Source: Flavobacterium piscinae (lineage in GTDB: Bacteria > Bacteroidota > Bacteroidia > Flavobacteriales > Flavobacteriaceae). Taken from it: DNA of 64,000 bases. Below, in pieces: positions 1-9,356 of this stretch. Below the pieces are notes generated by a model that saw nothing but the letters and a program-made list of their open reading frames with translations, was not told the origin of the DNA and did no database searches. The stretch lies in the NCBI RefSeq assembly GCF_004122145.1, contig NZ_SBKQ01000009.1, forward strand, positions 1 through 64,000. The letters run 5' to 3'. Every line of letters starts with the position of its first letter. Position 1 is the stretch's first letter. A program made the translations under genes and the position numbers.

Positions 1-1715
1 CGGGAACAAATCTTTCTTGGTATGCATCAGCAACGGGTGGTTCAGCTTTGGCATCTTCAACAGCACTTACGTCCGGAACTTATTTTGTATCGCAAACTGT
101 AAATGGTTGTGAAAGTACCAGAACTTCAGTTGCTGTGACGGTAACTGCTGTCTCGGCTCCAACCGCTTCGGCTCAAGCGTTTTGTAGTAATACCAATCCA
201 ACTGTAGCTGATTTAGTAGCTTCGGGAACAAATCTTTCTTGGTATGCATCAGCAACAGGTGGTTCGCCTTTAGCATCTTCAACAGCTCTTACTTCCGGAA
301 CTTATTTTGTTTCACAAACTGTAAACGGTTGCGAAAGTAACAGAACTTCAGTTGCTGTGACGGTAACTACTGCTTCTGCTCCAACGGCATCGGCTCAAGC
401 GTTTTGTAGCAATGCCAATCCAACTGTAGCTGATTTAGTAGCATCGGGAACAAATCTTTCTTGGTATGCATCAGCAACGGGTGGTTCGGCTTTGACATCT
501 TCAACAGCACTCACTTCCGGAACTTATTTTGTTTCACAAACTGTAAACGGTTGTGAAAGTAACAGAACTTCGGTTGCTGTCACGGTAACTTCTGTCTCGG
601 ATCCAACAGCATCGGCTCAAGCGTTTTGTAGCAATGCCAATCCAACCGTAGCTGATTTAGTAGCTTCGGGAACAAATCTTTCTTGGTATGCATCAGCAAC
701 AGGTGGTTCAGCTTTGGCATCTTCAACAGCACTTACGTCCGGAACTTATTTTGTTTCACAAACAGTTAATGGTTGTGAAAGTAACAGAACTTCGGTTGCT
801 GTGACGGTAACTGCTGTCTCGGCTCCAACAGCTTCGGCTCAAGCGTTTTGTAGCAATGCCAATCCAACCGTAGCTGATTTAGTAGCAACCGGAACAAATC
901 TTTCTTGGTATGCATCAGCAACGGGTGGTTCAGCTTTGGCATCTTCAACAGTACTTACTTCCGGAACTTATTTTGTATCGCAAACTGTAAACGGTTGTGA
1001 AAGTAGTAGAACTTCGGTTGCAGTGACATTAACTACTGCTTCTGCTCCAACAGCATCGGCTCAAGCGTTTTGTAGTAATACCAATCCAACTATAGCTGAT
1101 TTAGTAGCATCGGGAACAAATCTTTCTTGGTACACTTCAGCAACGGGTGGTTCGGCTTTGACATCTTCAACAGTACTTACGTCCGGAACTTATTTTGTAT
1201 CGCAAACAGTTAACGGTTGTGAAAGTAACAGAACTTCGGTTGCAGTGACATTAAATGATTTAGATACAACAATTACTGAAAACAATGGAACTTTAACAGT
1301 TGCTCAAACAGAAGCTGATTACCAATGGTATCAATGTCCTGAAATTTTGCTGGATGGTGAAACGGACCAATCATTTACACCGGATCTGTCAGGAGATTAT
1401 AAAGTTATTGTTTCTAAAAATGGTTGTATTGAGATTTCAGATTGTATTACTGTAAACGTTTTAGATAATGAAAATTTTGAAGGTTTAAGGTTAAACATAT
1501 ATCCTAACCCTACAAAAGATTATTTAAATATTTATTCCAATTATAATGAAGAAATGTCAATCGAGGTTGCAGATATGTTTGGAAAAAACATCCAAAACAT
1601 TAAGTCAAATTCATCTTTTCTGAAATTAAATATGGTGAATTACAGCAGCGGAGTTTATGTATTAAAAATTAAAATTAATGATAAAATTATAATTAAAAAA
1701 ATAATGAAAGAATGA
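1..1715 (+). CDS. Repeat-rich T9SS cargo surface protein (5' truncated)
   Basis: The frame is open from base 3, so the true start lies left of the window. The visible part has one partial and five complete 74-residue repeats (222-bp period; the anchor 'gctcaagcg' recurs at 171, 393, 615, 837 and 1059). Each has a FCSN motif, a SWYASATGGS-type stretch and a VNGCES motif, so two conserved cysteines per unit, as in Ig-like modules of Bacteroidota adhesins. A divergent Ig-like segment follows, then a C-terminal domain with YPNPT and a final KKIMKE, which is a T9SS type A sorting domain. The product should be exported by the Por machinery and attached to or released from the cell surface. Adhesion is inferred from architecture only. 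Confidence 0.9.
   Translation, partial: GTNLSWYASATGGSALASSTALTSGTYFVSQTVNGCESTRTSVAVTVTAVSAPTASAQAFCSNTNPTVADLVASGTNLSWYASATGGSPLASSTALTSGTYFVSQTVNGCESNRTSVAVTVTTASAPTASAQAFCSNANPTVADLVASGTNLSWYASATGGSALTSSTALTSGTYFVSQTVNGCESNRTSVAVTVTSVSDPTASAQAFCSNANPTVADLVASGTNLSWYASATGGSALASSTALTSGTYFVSQTVNGCESNRTSVAVTVTAVSAPTASAQAFCSNANPTVADLVATGTNLSWYASATGGSALASSTVLTSGTYFVSQTVNGCESSRTSVAVTLTTASAPTASAQAFCSNTNPTIADLVASGTNLSWYTSATGGSALTSSTVLTSGTYFVSQTVNGCESNRTSVAVTLNDLDTTITENNGTLTVAQTEADYQWYQCPEILLDGETDQSFTPDLSGDYKVIVSKNGCIEISDCITVNVLDNENFEGLRLNIYPNPTKDYLNIYSNYNEEMSIEVADMFGKNIQNIKSNSSFLKLNMVNYSSGVYVLKIKINDKIIIKKIMKE
148..1257 (+). repeat. Five tandem 222-bp repeats inside the surface-protein gene
   Basis: Five full 222-bp units, nearly identical in DNA sequence, preceded by a partial unit from base 1. 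Most differences are single-base changes, many of them synonymous. They encode the 74-residue Ig-like modules. The near-identity suggests recent duplication or gene conversion. Confidence 0.92.
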
Positions 1716-1747
1716 TGGTGAAGTAGGATTTCTTTTTTTTTTGACTG

Positions 1748-1784
1748 AAATCGTTCCTACATGTTTTAGGAACGATTTTTTTTT
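1748..1784 (+). terminator. Rho-independent terminator of the surface-protein gene
   Basis: Perfect stem (AAATCGTTCCT pairing with AGGAACGATTT) with a 9-nt loop, followed directly by a T run, 33 bp after the stop codon. Confidence 0.88.
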
Positions 1785-1861
1785 ACATAATCACATTTTC
1801 GAATTAATTGTATAGCTATTTAAAATATAACTTTATGTTATTAATCAACTATAGTAAAAAA

Positions 1862-2812
1862 CTAAAATAAATTTAAAAATGGATATTTCTCTTGCAATTG
1901 CTCAATCCGTTCATGAAGTTTTTGAACAAAAAGCTGATGTTGTTCTGTATTTGGATTAAAGGGTCGATGTAATAATCCTTTTTGAATACTTTCTATTTCC
2001 GTCATAATGGGAAATACATGATACGAAATATGCGATTCCACAAAATGTTTCCAAATATAATCTATTGCTGTTGGATTGGGATGCAACATGTCTTCTGCAT
2101 AAAAACGATAGTCTCGAAGATCATCCATCATGATTTCATAACTTGGAAAGTAGCTGGTAGATGGAAATTGAGAGATGGATGAATGTACTGCGGCGAATAA
2201 ATGTGATTTACTTAATTGATTTTCTACAAAACCATCCTTTAGGTGACGAACGGGTGAAACGGTGAAAATAAACTTTATCTCAGGATTAAATTCAGTTAAT
2301 TTAGTTTGGATGTTGTTTAACGAAGTAGTAATTTCTTCAACGGTCAACAATTCTTTTGTAAAATTGCTTTGCGGAATTTTATGACAATTGGCCACTCTCT
2401 TTTGTGTATGCGAAAAACGATACGTCCATGCCGTTCCAAATGTTATGATTAAATGTGTACACGTTTGAAGTTGTCCGTTTAAATAAGTCAGAATCCCATT
2501 CAAATTGATGAGCATATCGTCTTTGTCTGCATTATTCAATTCCGAATGTACTTCAAAACAATGCCATAATTCATTATCAAAAAACAAATCGCCTTCGGTA
2601 AATAATCGCATTTCAATAGAACGCATGAGTATGTTTTCAATCGCATCCGGTTGAAAAAGTATCCCAAACGGATTGTTATAATGCTGAAATTTATACTGCT
2701 CAAATTTCGCACTGATATTTTCAGAAAAACAAGAACCCATCGTCACCACCTTCGAATAATAATCGATAGGATGATTGCTTTTTGGAATGGTGATTGGGGT
2801 ACGGAAGTTCAT
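1862..2812 (-). CDS. GSCFA domain protein
   Basis: A 316-residue protein with the family signature MGSCFSENI at residues 25-33, followed by NPFGILFQP. GSCFA proteins are a Bacteroidota/proteobacterial family related to SGNH/GDSL hydrolases; the substrate is unknown. A DMLHPN motif near residue 240 resembles the C-terminal catalytic D-x-x-H of that fold. No signal peptide is visible, so it is probably cytoplasmic. It is co-directional with and downstream of alaS, from which it is separated by a small lipoprotein gene; alaS-GSCFA adjacency is common in flavobacteria. Confidence 0.88.
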   Translation of the reverse strand: MNFRTPITIPKSNHPIDYYSKVVTMGSCFSENISAKFEQYKFQHYNNPFGILFQPDAIENILMRSIEMRLFTEGDLFFDNELWHCFEVHSELNNADKDDMLINLNGILTYLNGQLQTCTHLIITFGTAWTYRFSHTQKRVANCHKIPQSNFTKELLTVEEITTSLNNIQTKLTEFNPEIKFIFTVSPVRHLKDGFVENQLSKSHLFAAVHSSISQFPSTSYFPSYEIMMDDLRDYRFYAEDMLHPNPTAIDYIWKHFVESHISYHVFPIMTEIESIQKGLLHRPFNPNTEQHQLFVQKLHERIEQLQEKYPFLNLF

Positions 2813-2847
2813 TCTATAACTAAAACAATATTGAAATGTATATAAAT

Positions 2848-3285
2848 TTAGTCTCTAGTAAAAGTTGATCGATACACAACTATACCTTCAGGATTATTAA
2901 CCGTCTGTTTCAATATCAACTCATCATTCGTTAAACTTTCAACAATATAAGTGTATTGGTAAATCATCGGGTCTTGTGGTGGACTTGATACCGTTAATAT
3001 ATTTCCATTCAAATCCCAAATTGAAGTTTGAGTATTACTTAATACACATTCAGCATTGTATCCATTAAAGGTAAGTTCTTCATTTTCAAAAAACTCTTGA
3101 AAATCTCTACTTGTTTCACAGTCATGATTATAATTTTGAAATTCTCCTCCATTCAAAGTTCCTCCTTTTATGTACCATTTGCCTAAAATAGTTGGCTCAG
3201 AAATTGTTGAACTTTCATCGTCATTTGAATTGCAAGAAAGTGTTAATCCTGCAAAAACTAAAAATATTATAAATTTTTTCATCAC
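2848..3285 (-). CDS. Small lipocalin-like lipoprotein
   Basis: 145 residues with a lipoprotein signal (MMKKFIIFLVFAGLTLSC), the lipobox Cys near residue 18, and an acidic NSNDDESS linker that fits surface-exported Bacteroidota lipoproteins. The body reads like a lipocalin-like domain (GKWYIKGG, then ELTFNG, then alternating beta strands ending YRSTFTRD). The start is the first or second Met (3285 or 3282). It lies 17 bp after the alaS stop codon and 35 bp before the GSCFA gene, so co-transcription is likely. Ligand unknown. Confidence 0.75.
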   Translation of the reverse strand: MMKKFIIFLVFAGLTLSCNSNDDESSTISEPTILGKWYIKGGTLNGGEFQNYNHDCETSRDFQEFFENEELTFNGYNAECVLSNTQTSIWDLNGNILTVSSPPQDPMIYQYTYIVESLTNDELILKQTVNNPEGIVVYRSTFTRD

Positions 3286-3301
3286 TTTAATTCATAATTT
3301 C

Positions 3302-5938
3302 TTATTTAATATAATCTACTGCCCTCTCCAACGCCTCTTTAATTCCACCCACATTTTTACCACCAGCTGTAGCAAAGAACGGTTGTCCGCCACCTCCACC
3401 TTGAATATATTTTCCTAATTCACGTACCACTTGTCCCGCATTCAAATTGTGTGAAGCAACCAATTCTTTTGAAATATAACAGGTTAACATCGGTTTATTT
3501 TCTTCGGCTGTAGCCAAAACTAAAAATATATTAGTACCCAAATTTCCTAATTCATAGGCCAAATCTTTGGCTCCTTCCGGATTCAAATCGACTTGTTTGG
3601 CCAAGAATTGTATGCCGTTGATTACTTGTAATGCTGAAGCTAATTCACCTTTTAAACTCTTGGCTTTTTCACGTAATAATTGCTCAATTTGTTTTTTCAA
3701 TTTGGCATTATCGTCTTGTAATGAAACTACTGATTTTAAAATATCTTGCGGGTTTTTGAGGGTTTCTTTCAACTCTGCTAACGTGTTTTCTTGATTTTTG
3801 TAATAATCTTTCACAGCATCGCCTGTAATCGCTTCAATTCTGCGAATTCCGGCTGCCACAGCTCCTTCTGAAATGATTTTGAAATGCCAAATGTCGGCTG
3901 TGTTTTTCACGTGAATTCCTCCACATAATTCTTTACTGTTGCCAAATTCAATCATACGAACCGTATCACCGTATTTTTCCCCAAACAAAGCCATTGCACC
4001 TTGAGCCATCGCTTGCTGAATCGGAATATTTCGGTGTTCAACCAACTGTAATTGTTCTTCAATTCGTTGATTGACAAATGCTTCCACTTGTCTAATTTCC
4101 TCATCCGTTACTTTCGAAAAATGTGAAAAGTCAAAACGCAAATAATTCGGATGCACCAATGAACCTTTTTGTTCCACGTGCGTTCCTAAAATGGTTCGCA
4201 ACGCCAAATGCATTAAATGCGTAGCCGAGTGATTTTTTGATGTTGACGTTCTTAAATCGGTATTCACTTTTGCTACAAAACCGGCTTCCACCTTTTCAGG
4301 AAGTTGCTTGGCAAAATGCAAAATCAAGTTATTTTCTTTTTTAGTGTCGATGATTTCAATGGTTTCATTGGCTGAAACTAAAATGCCTTTGTCACCTACT
4401 TGTCCACCACCTTCCGGGTAAAACGGAGTAGCATCTAACACAATTTGATATAAAACACCGTCTTTCTTAGAATCTACTTTACGAATGCGAGTGATTTTCA
4501 CTTCATTTTCCGTTTGGTCGTATCCTACAAACGTTTCCACATTCCCATCAATTAAGATTTTCCAATCGTCTGTGGTAACCTCTGATGCTGCACGTGAACG
4601 GGCTTTTTGTTTTTGCAATTCCGTTTCAAAATCAGCTTCGTTATAGGTAAATCCTTTTTCTTTTAAAATTAAAGCCGTCAAATCTTTTGGAAAACCAAAC
4701 GTATCATACAATTCAAACACTTTGGCTCCGGAAACTTCATTTCCTTTGGTTTCAGTCACTACATTTTCCAATAATTGCAACCCTTGCTCCAACGTTCTTA
4801 AAAACGAAGCTTCTTCTTCTCGAATCACATTCGTAACCAAATGCTGCTGCGATTTAATCTCCGGAAAAAACTCGCCCATTTGATTGGATAAAACAGCGAC
4901 CAATTCATAAATAAAAGGCTCTTTGGTATTCAAAAACGTAAATCCGTAACGAATCGCTCTTCGTAAAATTCTACGAATTACATAACCGGCTCCGGTATTG
5001 GAAGGCAATTGACCATCCGCAATCGCAAAAGCAACGGCTCTGATGTGGTCAACAATTACTCGAATGGCTATGTTGATTTTATTTTGCTCCTCTGATATGT
5101 TTTTTACATCGTTGGAAGTATAGTTTAACCCTGTAATTTGCTCTACTTTTTCAATCAACGGAGTAAAAACATCGGTGTCATAATTAGAAGTTTTTCCTTG
5201 TAACGCCATGCACAAACGCTCAAATCCCATTCCGGTATCAACATGTTGTGCAGGTAATTTTTCCAGACTTCCATCCGCTTTACGATTGAATTCCATGAAT
5301 ACGTTGTTCCAAATTTCCACCACTTGTGGATGGTCATTATTGACCAAACTTTTTCCGGAAACTTTTGCTTTTTCTTCCTCCGAACGCAAATCAACATGAA
5401 TTTCTGAACACGGTCCGCAGGGTCCTTGATCGCCCATTTCCCAGAAATTATCTTTTTTATTTCCTAAAATGATTCGGTCTTCATCGATTAATTCCTTCCA
5501 AATATCCCACGCTTCTTGGTCAAAAGGCACATTTTCATCAGGATTACCTTCAAATACAGAAACATATAAATTCTCTTTCGGAATTTTATAGACTTCCGTC
5601 AACAATTCCCAAGCCCAATTAATAGCATCTTTCTTAAAATAATCCCCAAACGACCAGTTTCCAAGCATTTCAAACATCGTGTGATGATAGGTGTCAAACC
5701 CAACATCTTCTAAATCATTGTGCTTTCCGGAAACGCGTAAACATTTTTGCGTATCGGCAATTCGTTTGCTTTTAGGTTCAGCATTTCCTAAAAAATATTC
5801 TTTAAACTGAGCCATACCGGAATTGTTGAACATCAAGGTTGGGTCATCTTTTAAAACAATAGGAGCTGAAGGAACGATTAAATGTCCTTTACTTTCAAAA
5901 AATTGCAAAAACTGTTTACGGATATCGTGTGATTTCAT
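3302..5938 (-). CDS. alaS: Alanine--tRNA ligase
   Basis: Charges tRNA-Ala with alanine. From the Met at 5938 ([10 protein letters not shown]) the protein is 878 residues, the usual AlaRS length; an in-frame Met ten codons upstream adds only unconserved residues. Visible parts are the class II catalytic core ([23 protein letters not shown]), the tRNA-recognition region, the editing domain with HSATHLMH and the zinc/editing CGGIHV motif, and the C-terminal C-Ala domain ending in a [14 protein letters not shown] segment. It is divergently transcribed from the M23 peptidase gene. Intact, housekeeping. Confidence 0.98.
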   Translation of the reverse strand: MKSHDIRKQFLQFFESKGHLIVPSAPIVLKDDPTLMFNNSGMAQFKEYFLGNAEPKSKRIADTQKCLRVSGKHNDLEDVGFDTYHHTMFEMLGNWSFGDYFKKDAINWAWELLTEVYKIPKENLYVSVFEGNPDENVPFDQEAWDIWKELIDEDRIILGNKKDNFWEMGDQGPCGPCSEIHVDLRSEEEKAKVSGKSLVNNDHPQVVEIWNNVFMEFNRKADGSLEKLPAQHVDTGMGFERLCMALQGKTSNYDTDVFTPLIEKVEQITGLNYTSNDVKNISEEQNKINIAIRVIVDHIRAVAFAIADGQLPSNTGAGYVIRRILRRAIRYGFTFLNTKEPFIYELVAVLSNQMGEFFPEIKSQQHLVTNVIREEEASFLRTLEQGLQLLENVVTETKGNEVSGAKVFELYDTFGFPKDLTALILKEKGFTYNEADFETELQKQKARSRAASEVTTDDWKILIDGNVETFVGYDQTENEVKITRIRKVDSKKDGVLYQIVLDATPFYPEGGGQVGDKGILVSANETIEIIDTKKENNLILHFAKQLPEKVEAGFVAKVNTDLRTSTSKNHSATHLMHLALRTILGTHVEQKGSLVHPNYLRFDFSHFSKVTDEEIRQVEAFVNQRIEEQLQLVEHRNIPIQQAMAQGAMALFGEKYGDTVRMIEFGNSKELCGGIHVKNTADIWHFKIISEGAVAAGIRRIEAITGDAVKDYYKNQENTLAELKETLKNPQDILKSVVSLQDDNAKLKKQIEQLLREKAKSLKGELASALQVINGIQFLAKQVDLNPEGAKDLAYELGNLGTNIFLVLATAEENKPMLTCYISKELVASHNLNAGQVVRELGKYIQGGGGGQPFFATAGGKNVGGIKEALERAVDYIK

Positions 5939-6040
5939 TGTAAAAATTGTTCGGTGTTTAATTTTCAATTGATTAGACTTCGATACAATAAAGAATCGTT
6001 TATACAGTTAAAATACCAACGCTTTTAGAAAAAAATTAAA

Positions 6041-6072
6041 TTAGCATTAGAATGAAACATTTCTTAAATTTG
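6041..6072 (+). promoter_or_regulatory. Candidate promoter of the M23 peptidase gene
   Basis: TAAATTTG at 6065-6072 matches the Bacteroidota -7 consensus TAnnTTTG. A weak TTA stands 21 bp upstream in place of TTG. It is 47 bp before the start codon in the alaS divergent region. Confidence 0.45.
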
Positions 6073-6118
6073 TTCGACTAATCAGTTTTGAAAGCACAAA
6101 AATAGTATAATTTAAGAA

Positions 6119-7099
6119 ATGTCGAAGAAAGTAAAGTATTATTACGACACAGAAAGTTTAGCCTACAAAAAAATCAAACCCAAAAAAGGGAGGAAGTTTG
6201 GTTATGCGGCTCTGTTTTTACTCTCTTCTGCCCTTTTTGGTTTTTTGTGTTTTGTGATTTTATTGAACACTCCCTATTTCGAAACCCCAAAAGACCGATT
6301 GCAAGCCCGAGAAATTGAAAATTTAAAGTTGCGTTACGAAATTCTAAATAAAAAAATGGATCAATTGGATGAAGTTTTAGTGAGTTTAGAAGAACGAGAT
6401 AACAACTTGTACCGCGTATATTTTAACTCTTCACCTATTCCATCCGAACAAAGAAAAGCCGGATTTGGTGGTGTGAATCGTTATAAAGAATTGGAAGGTT
6501 ACGATAATTCGGAGTTAGTGATCAATACCACTAAACGGGTGGACATGATTTCAAAACAATTGGCTATACAATCTAAATCGTTAGACGAAATTTTAACCTT
6601 GGCCAAAGGCAAAGAAAAGCTTTTAGCGGCTATTCCCGCTATTCAACCTGTAAAAAATGAAGATTTAAAACGAATGGCCTCCGGTTTTGGGTACCGAAAT
6701 GACCCTTTTACCAAAATCAGAAAATTTCATTACGGAATGGATTTTACCGCCAAAACGGGGACTCCTGTTTATGCTTCCGGAGACGGTGTTGTTTACAAAG
6801 CCGACAATTCAATGTCAGGTTACGGAAATTTAATCATTATCAAGCACGGATTTGGTTATGAAACGTATTATGCCCATTTGAGCAAATATAAAGTAAGAGC
6901 CGGTCAAAAAGTGAAACGGGGAGACATCATCGGATTAGTAGGCAGCACAGGACGAAGTGAAGCTCCACATTTACACTACGAAGTACATAAAGACGGGGAA
7001 CCGATTAATCCGATTAATTTCTATTACGGTAGCATTTCCGCCGAAGAATACATTGCCATTTCAAAAATAGCTAACCAAGAAAACCAAGCACTCGACTAA
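6119..7099 (+). CDS. Membrane-anchored M23 metallopeptidase
   Basis: 326 residues. A basic cytoplasmic N-terminus, one transmembrane helix (about residues 28-50) and a periplasmic coiled coil (about 60-115) precede an M23 LytM domain (about 185-305). Zinc ligands are visible in HYGMD (203-207) and HLH (284-286). M23 enzymes cleave peptidoglycan cross-bridges or act in division and envelope assembly. All metal ligands are present, so an active endopeptidase is likely rather than a degenerate EnvC/NlpD type. Its stop overlaps the start of the next gene by one base (taatg). Confidence 0.92.
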   Translation: MSKKVKYYYDTESLAYKKIKPKKGRKFGYAALFLLSSALFGFLCFVILLNTPYFETPKDRLQAREIENLKLRYEILNKKMDQLDEVLVSLEERDNNLYRVYFNSSPIPSEQRKAGFGGVNRYKELEGYDNSELVINTTKRVDMISKQLAIQSKSLDEILTLAKGKEKLLAAIPAIQPVKNEDLKRMASGFGYRNDPFTKIRKFHYGMDFTAKTGTPVYASGDGVVYKADNSMSGYGNLIIIKHGFGYETYYAHLSKYKVRAGQKVKRGDIIGLVGSTGRSEAPHLHYEVHKDGEPINPINFYYGSISAEEYIAISKIANQENQALD

Positions 7100-7428
7100 T
7101 GCATTTGAACTTACCAGAAAAACGATATTACAGCATTGGCGAATTGGCCAAAGCATTTGACGTGAACGCTTCGTTGATTCGTTTTTGGGATAAAGAATTC
7201 GATATTCTTAAACCGAAAAAGAACGCCAAAGGCAACCGAATGTTTACTCCTGAAGATGTCAAAAATCTTCAATTAATCTATCATTTGGTAAAAGAACGCG
7301 GCTTTACCTTAGAAGGTGCCAAAACGCATTTGAAAGAAGGACAGAAAAAAACGTTGGATAAATTTGAGATCATTAGCAAATTAGAGGGAATAAAAGCACA
7401 ATTGATGCAAATTAAAGAAGGATTGTAG
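7099..7428 (+). CDS. MerR-family transcriptional regulator
   Basis: 109 residues. An N-terminal winged HTH (YYSIGELAKAFDVNASLIRFWDKEF) is followed by the wing (GNRMFTPEDVKNLQLI) and a short helical dimerisation tail. No cysteines or effector domain are seen, so it belongs to the small, ligand-less MerR type. It is translationally coupled to the M23 peptidase gene by a one-base overlap. Target genes are unknown. Confidence 0.88.
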   Translation: MHLNLPEKRYYSIGELAKAFDVNASLIRFWDKEFDILKPKKNAKGNRMFTPEDVKNLQLIYHLVKERGFTLEGAKTHLKEGQKKTLDKFEIISKLEGIKAQLMQIKEGL

Positions 7429-7499
7429 GATGAGAAATCCGAATTTAGAATTTAGAAAATAAAAAAACTCAGTAACTTAGAACCTTAAAAATAAACAAA

Positions 7500-8084
7500 A
7501 TGAAAAAATGGTTATTACCTGTCGGGATTATAGTAGGACTAATTGTTGTCATCGGATTTTACATTGTAGGAATCCAAAACACGGCAATTACTAAAAGTCA
7601 AGCCGTAAACAAATCGTGGGGTGATGTGCAAACGTCTTACCAAAGAAGAAATGATTTAATTGGGAACTTAGTAGAAACCGTAAAAGGTGCTGCTGAATTT
7701 GAAAAAAGCACCTTTGAAGCGGTAACAGCTGCTCGTGCAAAAGCAACGCAAACCACCATTGACCCCACCAATGTTACGCCGGAACAATTGGCACAATTTA
7801 ACCAAGCCCAAAGTGGTGTTTCATCCGCTTTGTCAAGATTATTGGTAACAGTGGAAGCGTATCCTGAATTAAAAGCCAATCAAAACTTTTTGAAATTACA
7901 AGATGAATTGGCAAGTACAGAAAATACGATTCAAACCGCTCGCGTTCGATTCAATGAAACGATTGAAGCATATAACAACCATATCCTAAAATTTCCAAAC
8001 AATTTATTTTTAGGACAATACAAAGAAAAACCATTCTTTGATGCAGAACCGGGTGCAGAAAAAGCTCCTGAAGTAAAATTCTAA
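7500..8084 (+). CDS. lemA: LemA family protein
   Basis: 194 residues. An N-terminal membrane helix (residues 4-24) is followed by the LemA helical domain, with the typical NKSWGDVQTSYQRRNDLIGNLVETVKG core and a C-terminal LFLGQYKEKPFFDAEPGAEKAPEV. The molecular role of LemA is poorly defined; it is often encoded with TPM-domain proteins, as here. It lies 3 bp before the next gene in a three-gene unit. Confidence 0.95.
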   Translation: MKKWLLPVGIIVGLIVVIGFYIVGIQNTAITKSQAVNKSWGDVQTSYQRRNDLIGNLVETVKGAAEFEKSTFEAVTAARAKATQTTIDPTNVTPEQLAQFNQAQSGVSSALSRLLVTVEAYPELKANQNFLKLQDELASTENTIQTARVRFNETIEAYNNHILKFPNNLFLGQYKEKPFFDAEPGAEKAPEVKF

Positions 8085-8087
8085 TTC

Positions 8088-8525
8088 ATGTCTAAAGTAG
8101 AAGATTTTCTAACCCCGGCAGAGGAACAAGAAATTGTTCAAGCAATTGCTTTGGCAGAAAAAAACACGTCCGGAGAAATCCGTGTGCATATTGAAAATCA
8201 TTCAGACACACCTCCTATTGCGAGAGCACGGGAGGTGTTTGATACACTAAAAATGTATAAAACCCAAGCCCGAAATGGTGTTTTGTTTTACGTGGGTGTA
8301 GCCGATCATACTTTTGCCATTATTGGTGATAGTGGGATTGACGATGTAGTGGAAAGTGACTTTTGGGAATGTACCAAAGACATCGTGTTAGAAAACTTTA
8401 GAAACAAAAAATTTAAAGACGGTTTGGTGGAAGGAATCAAAAGAGCCGGTGAACGTTTGAAGGAATTTTTCCCGTATGATTCTTTGGACACTAATGAACT
8501 TTCTAACGAAATATCCAAAGGATAA
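8088..8525 (+). CDS. TPM domain protein, soluble type
   Basis: 145 residues made almost entirely of a TPM domain (FLTPAEEQEIVQAIALAEKNTSGEIRVHIE; GVLFYVGVADHTFAIIGDSGID). No signal peptide or membrane segment, so it is probably cytoplasmic or associated with the membrane partner next door. TPM domains have been linked to acid-phosphatase-like activity and photosystem repair in plants; in bacteria they accompany LemA. Its stop codon directly abuts the start of the next gene. Confidence 0.9.
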   Translation: MSKVEDFLTPAEEQEIVQAIALAEKNTSGEIRVHIENHSDTPPIARAREVFDTLKMYKTQARNGVLFYVGVADHTFAIIGDSGIDDVVESDFWECTKDIVLENFRNKKFKDGLVEGIKRAGERLKEFFPYDSLDTNELSNEISKG

Positions 8526-9305
8526 ATGAAATTAACTACCAATTTATGCTGGATTGTAGTGTTGATAATTTTACCGTTTCAGGTAAGCTTTGCTCAATTT
8601 AACATTCCCGAAGTTCCCAGTTTTCAAACCAGTGTGTATGATTATGCTAAAGTGTTATCCGATAGTGAAAAAAAAGCACTGGAAGAAAAACTCTTACGCT
8701 ATTCCGACAGTACTACCACACAAATTGTAGTCATTACCATTGAAGATCTAAAAGGCGAAAACATCGGGTTATTAGCCCCAAAATGGGGACAGGAATGGGG
8801 AATAGGCGGAAGCCAAGAACAGGACAACGGTGTTGTCATTTTACTTTCTAAAAACGACCGACGCATTCATATTTCACCCGGTTATGGGGTAGAAGACCGA
8901 CTTACTGCCGGAATTACAGGCGAATTAATTCGAAATATAATTCTTCCCGAATTTAAAGCCGGCAGCTACTATCGTGGTTTAGATAAAGGTGCCGATGCTA
9001 TTTTTGATGTTTTAAAAGGGAAATACAAAGGCAAACGAAAAAATGACAAAGGAGGAATTCCGGTAATATTTATTCTGTTATTTATTGTGATTCTCTTTAT
9101 TATTATTTCAAAAGGTTCAAAAAATAACCGAAATGGCGGTTCAGGACGTTTTTCCGGACCCGATTTAGCCGATATAATCATTTTAAGCAGTTTAGGTCGA
9201 GGAGGAGGAGGAAGTTTTGGTGGCGGTTCATCCGGTGGTGGCGGTTTCGGCGGAGGATTCGGTGGCGGCGGATTCAGTGGCGGCGGTGCCGGTGGAAGTT
9301 GGTAA
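8526..9305 (+). CDS. TPM domain protein with membrane anchor and Gly-rich tail
   Basis: 259 residues. Signal peptide (residues 1-23), periplasmic TPM domain (about 30-165, with YDYAKVLSDSEKKALEEKL), one transmembrane helix (about 178-195), then a tail dominated by Gly, Ser and Phe. This is the classic YgcG-like layout. With the preceding TPM and LemA genes it forms a compact LemA-TPM-TPM module. Confidence 0.92.
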   Translation: MKLTTNLCWIVVLIILPFQVSFAQFNIPEVPSFQTSVYDYAKVLSDSEKKALEEKLLRYSDSTTTQIVVITIEDLKGENIGLLAPKWGQEWGIGGSQEQDNGVVILLSKNDRRIHISPGYGVEDRLTAGITGELIRNIILPEFKAGSYYRGLDKGADAIFDVLKGKYKGKRKNDKGGIPVIFILLFIVILFIIISKGSKNNRNGGSGRFSGPDLADIIILSSLGRGGGGSFGGGSSGGGGFGGGFGGGGFSGGGAGGSW

Positions 9306-9320
9306 AATAATTTTAAGTAT

Positions 9321-9355
9321 AAAAAAAGCGACCTGAAATTCAAGTCGCTTTTTTG
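9321..9355. terminator. Bidirectional terminator between convergent genes
   Basis: Stem GCGAC (9328-9332) pairs with GTCGC (9344-9348), flanked by an A run on the left and a T run on the right, so it can serve both the LemA-TPM unit and the convergent receptor gene. Confidence 0.85.
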
Positions 9356-9356
9356 T

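Noticed and set aside
67..948. Minus-strand frames in the surface-protein repeats
   Set aside because: They repeat with the same 222-bp period and are antisense to the real coding frame.
8969..9343. Proline-rich minus-strand frame
   Set aside because: It is the antisense image of the Gly-rich tail of the TPM protein.
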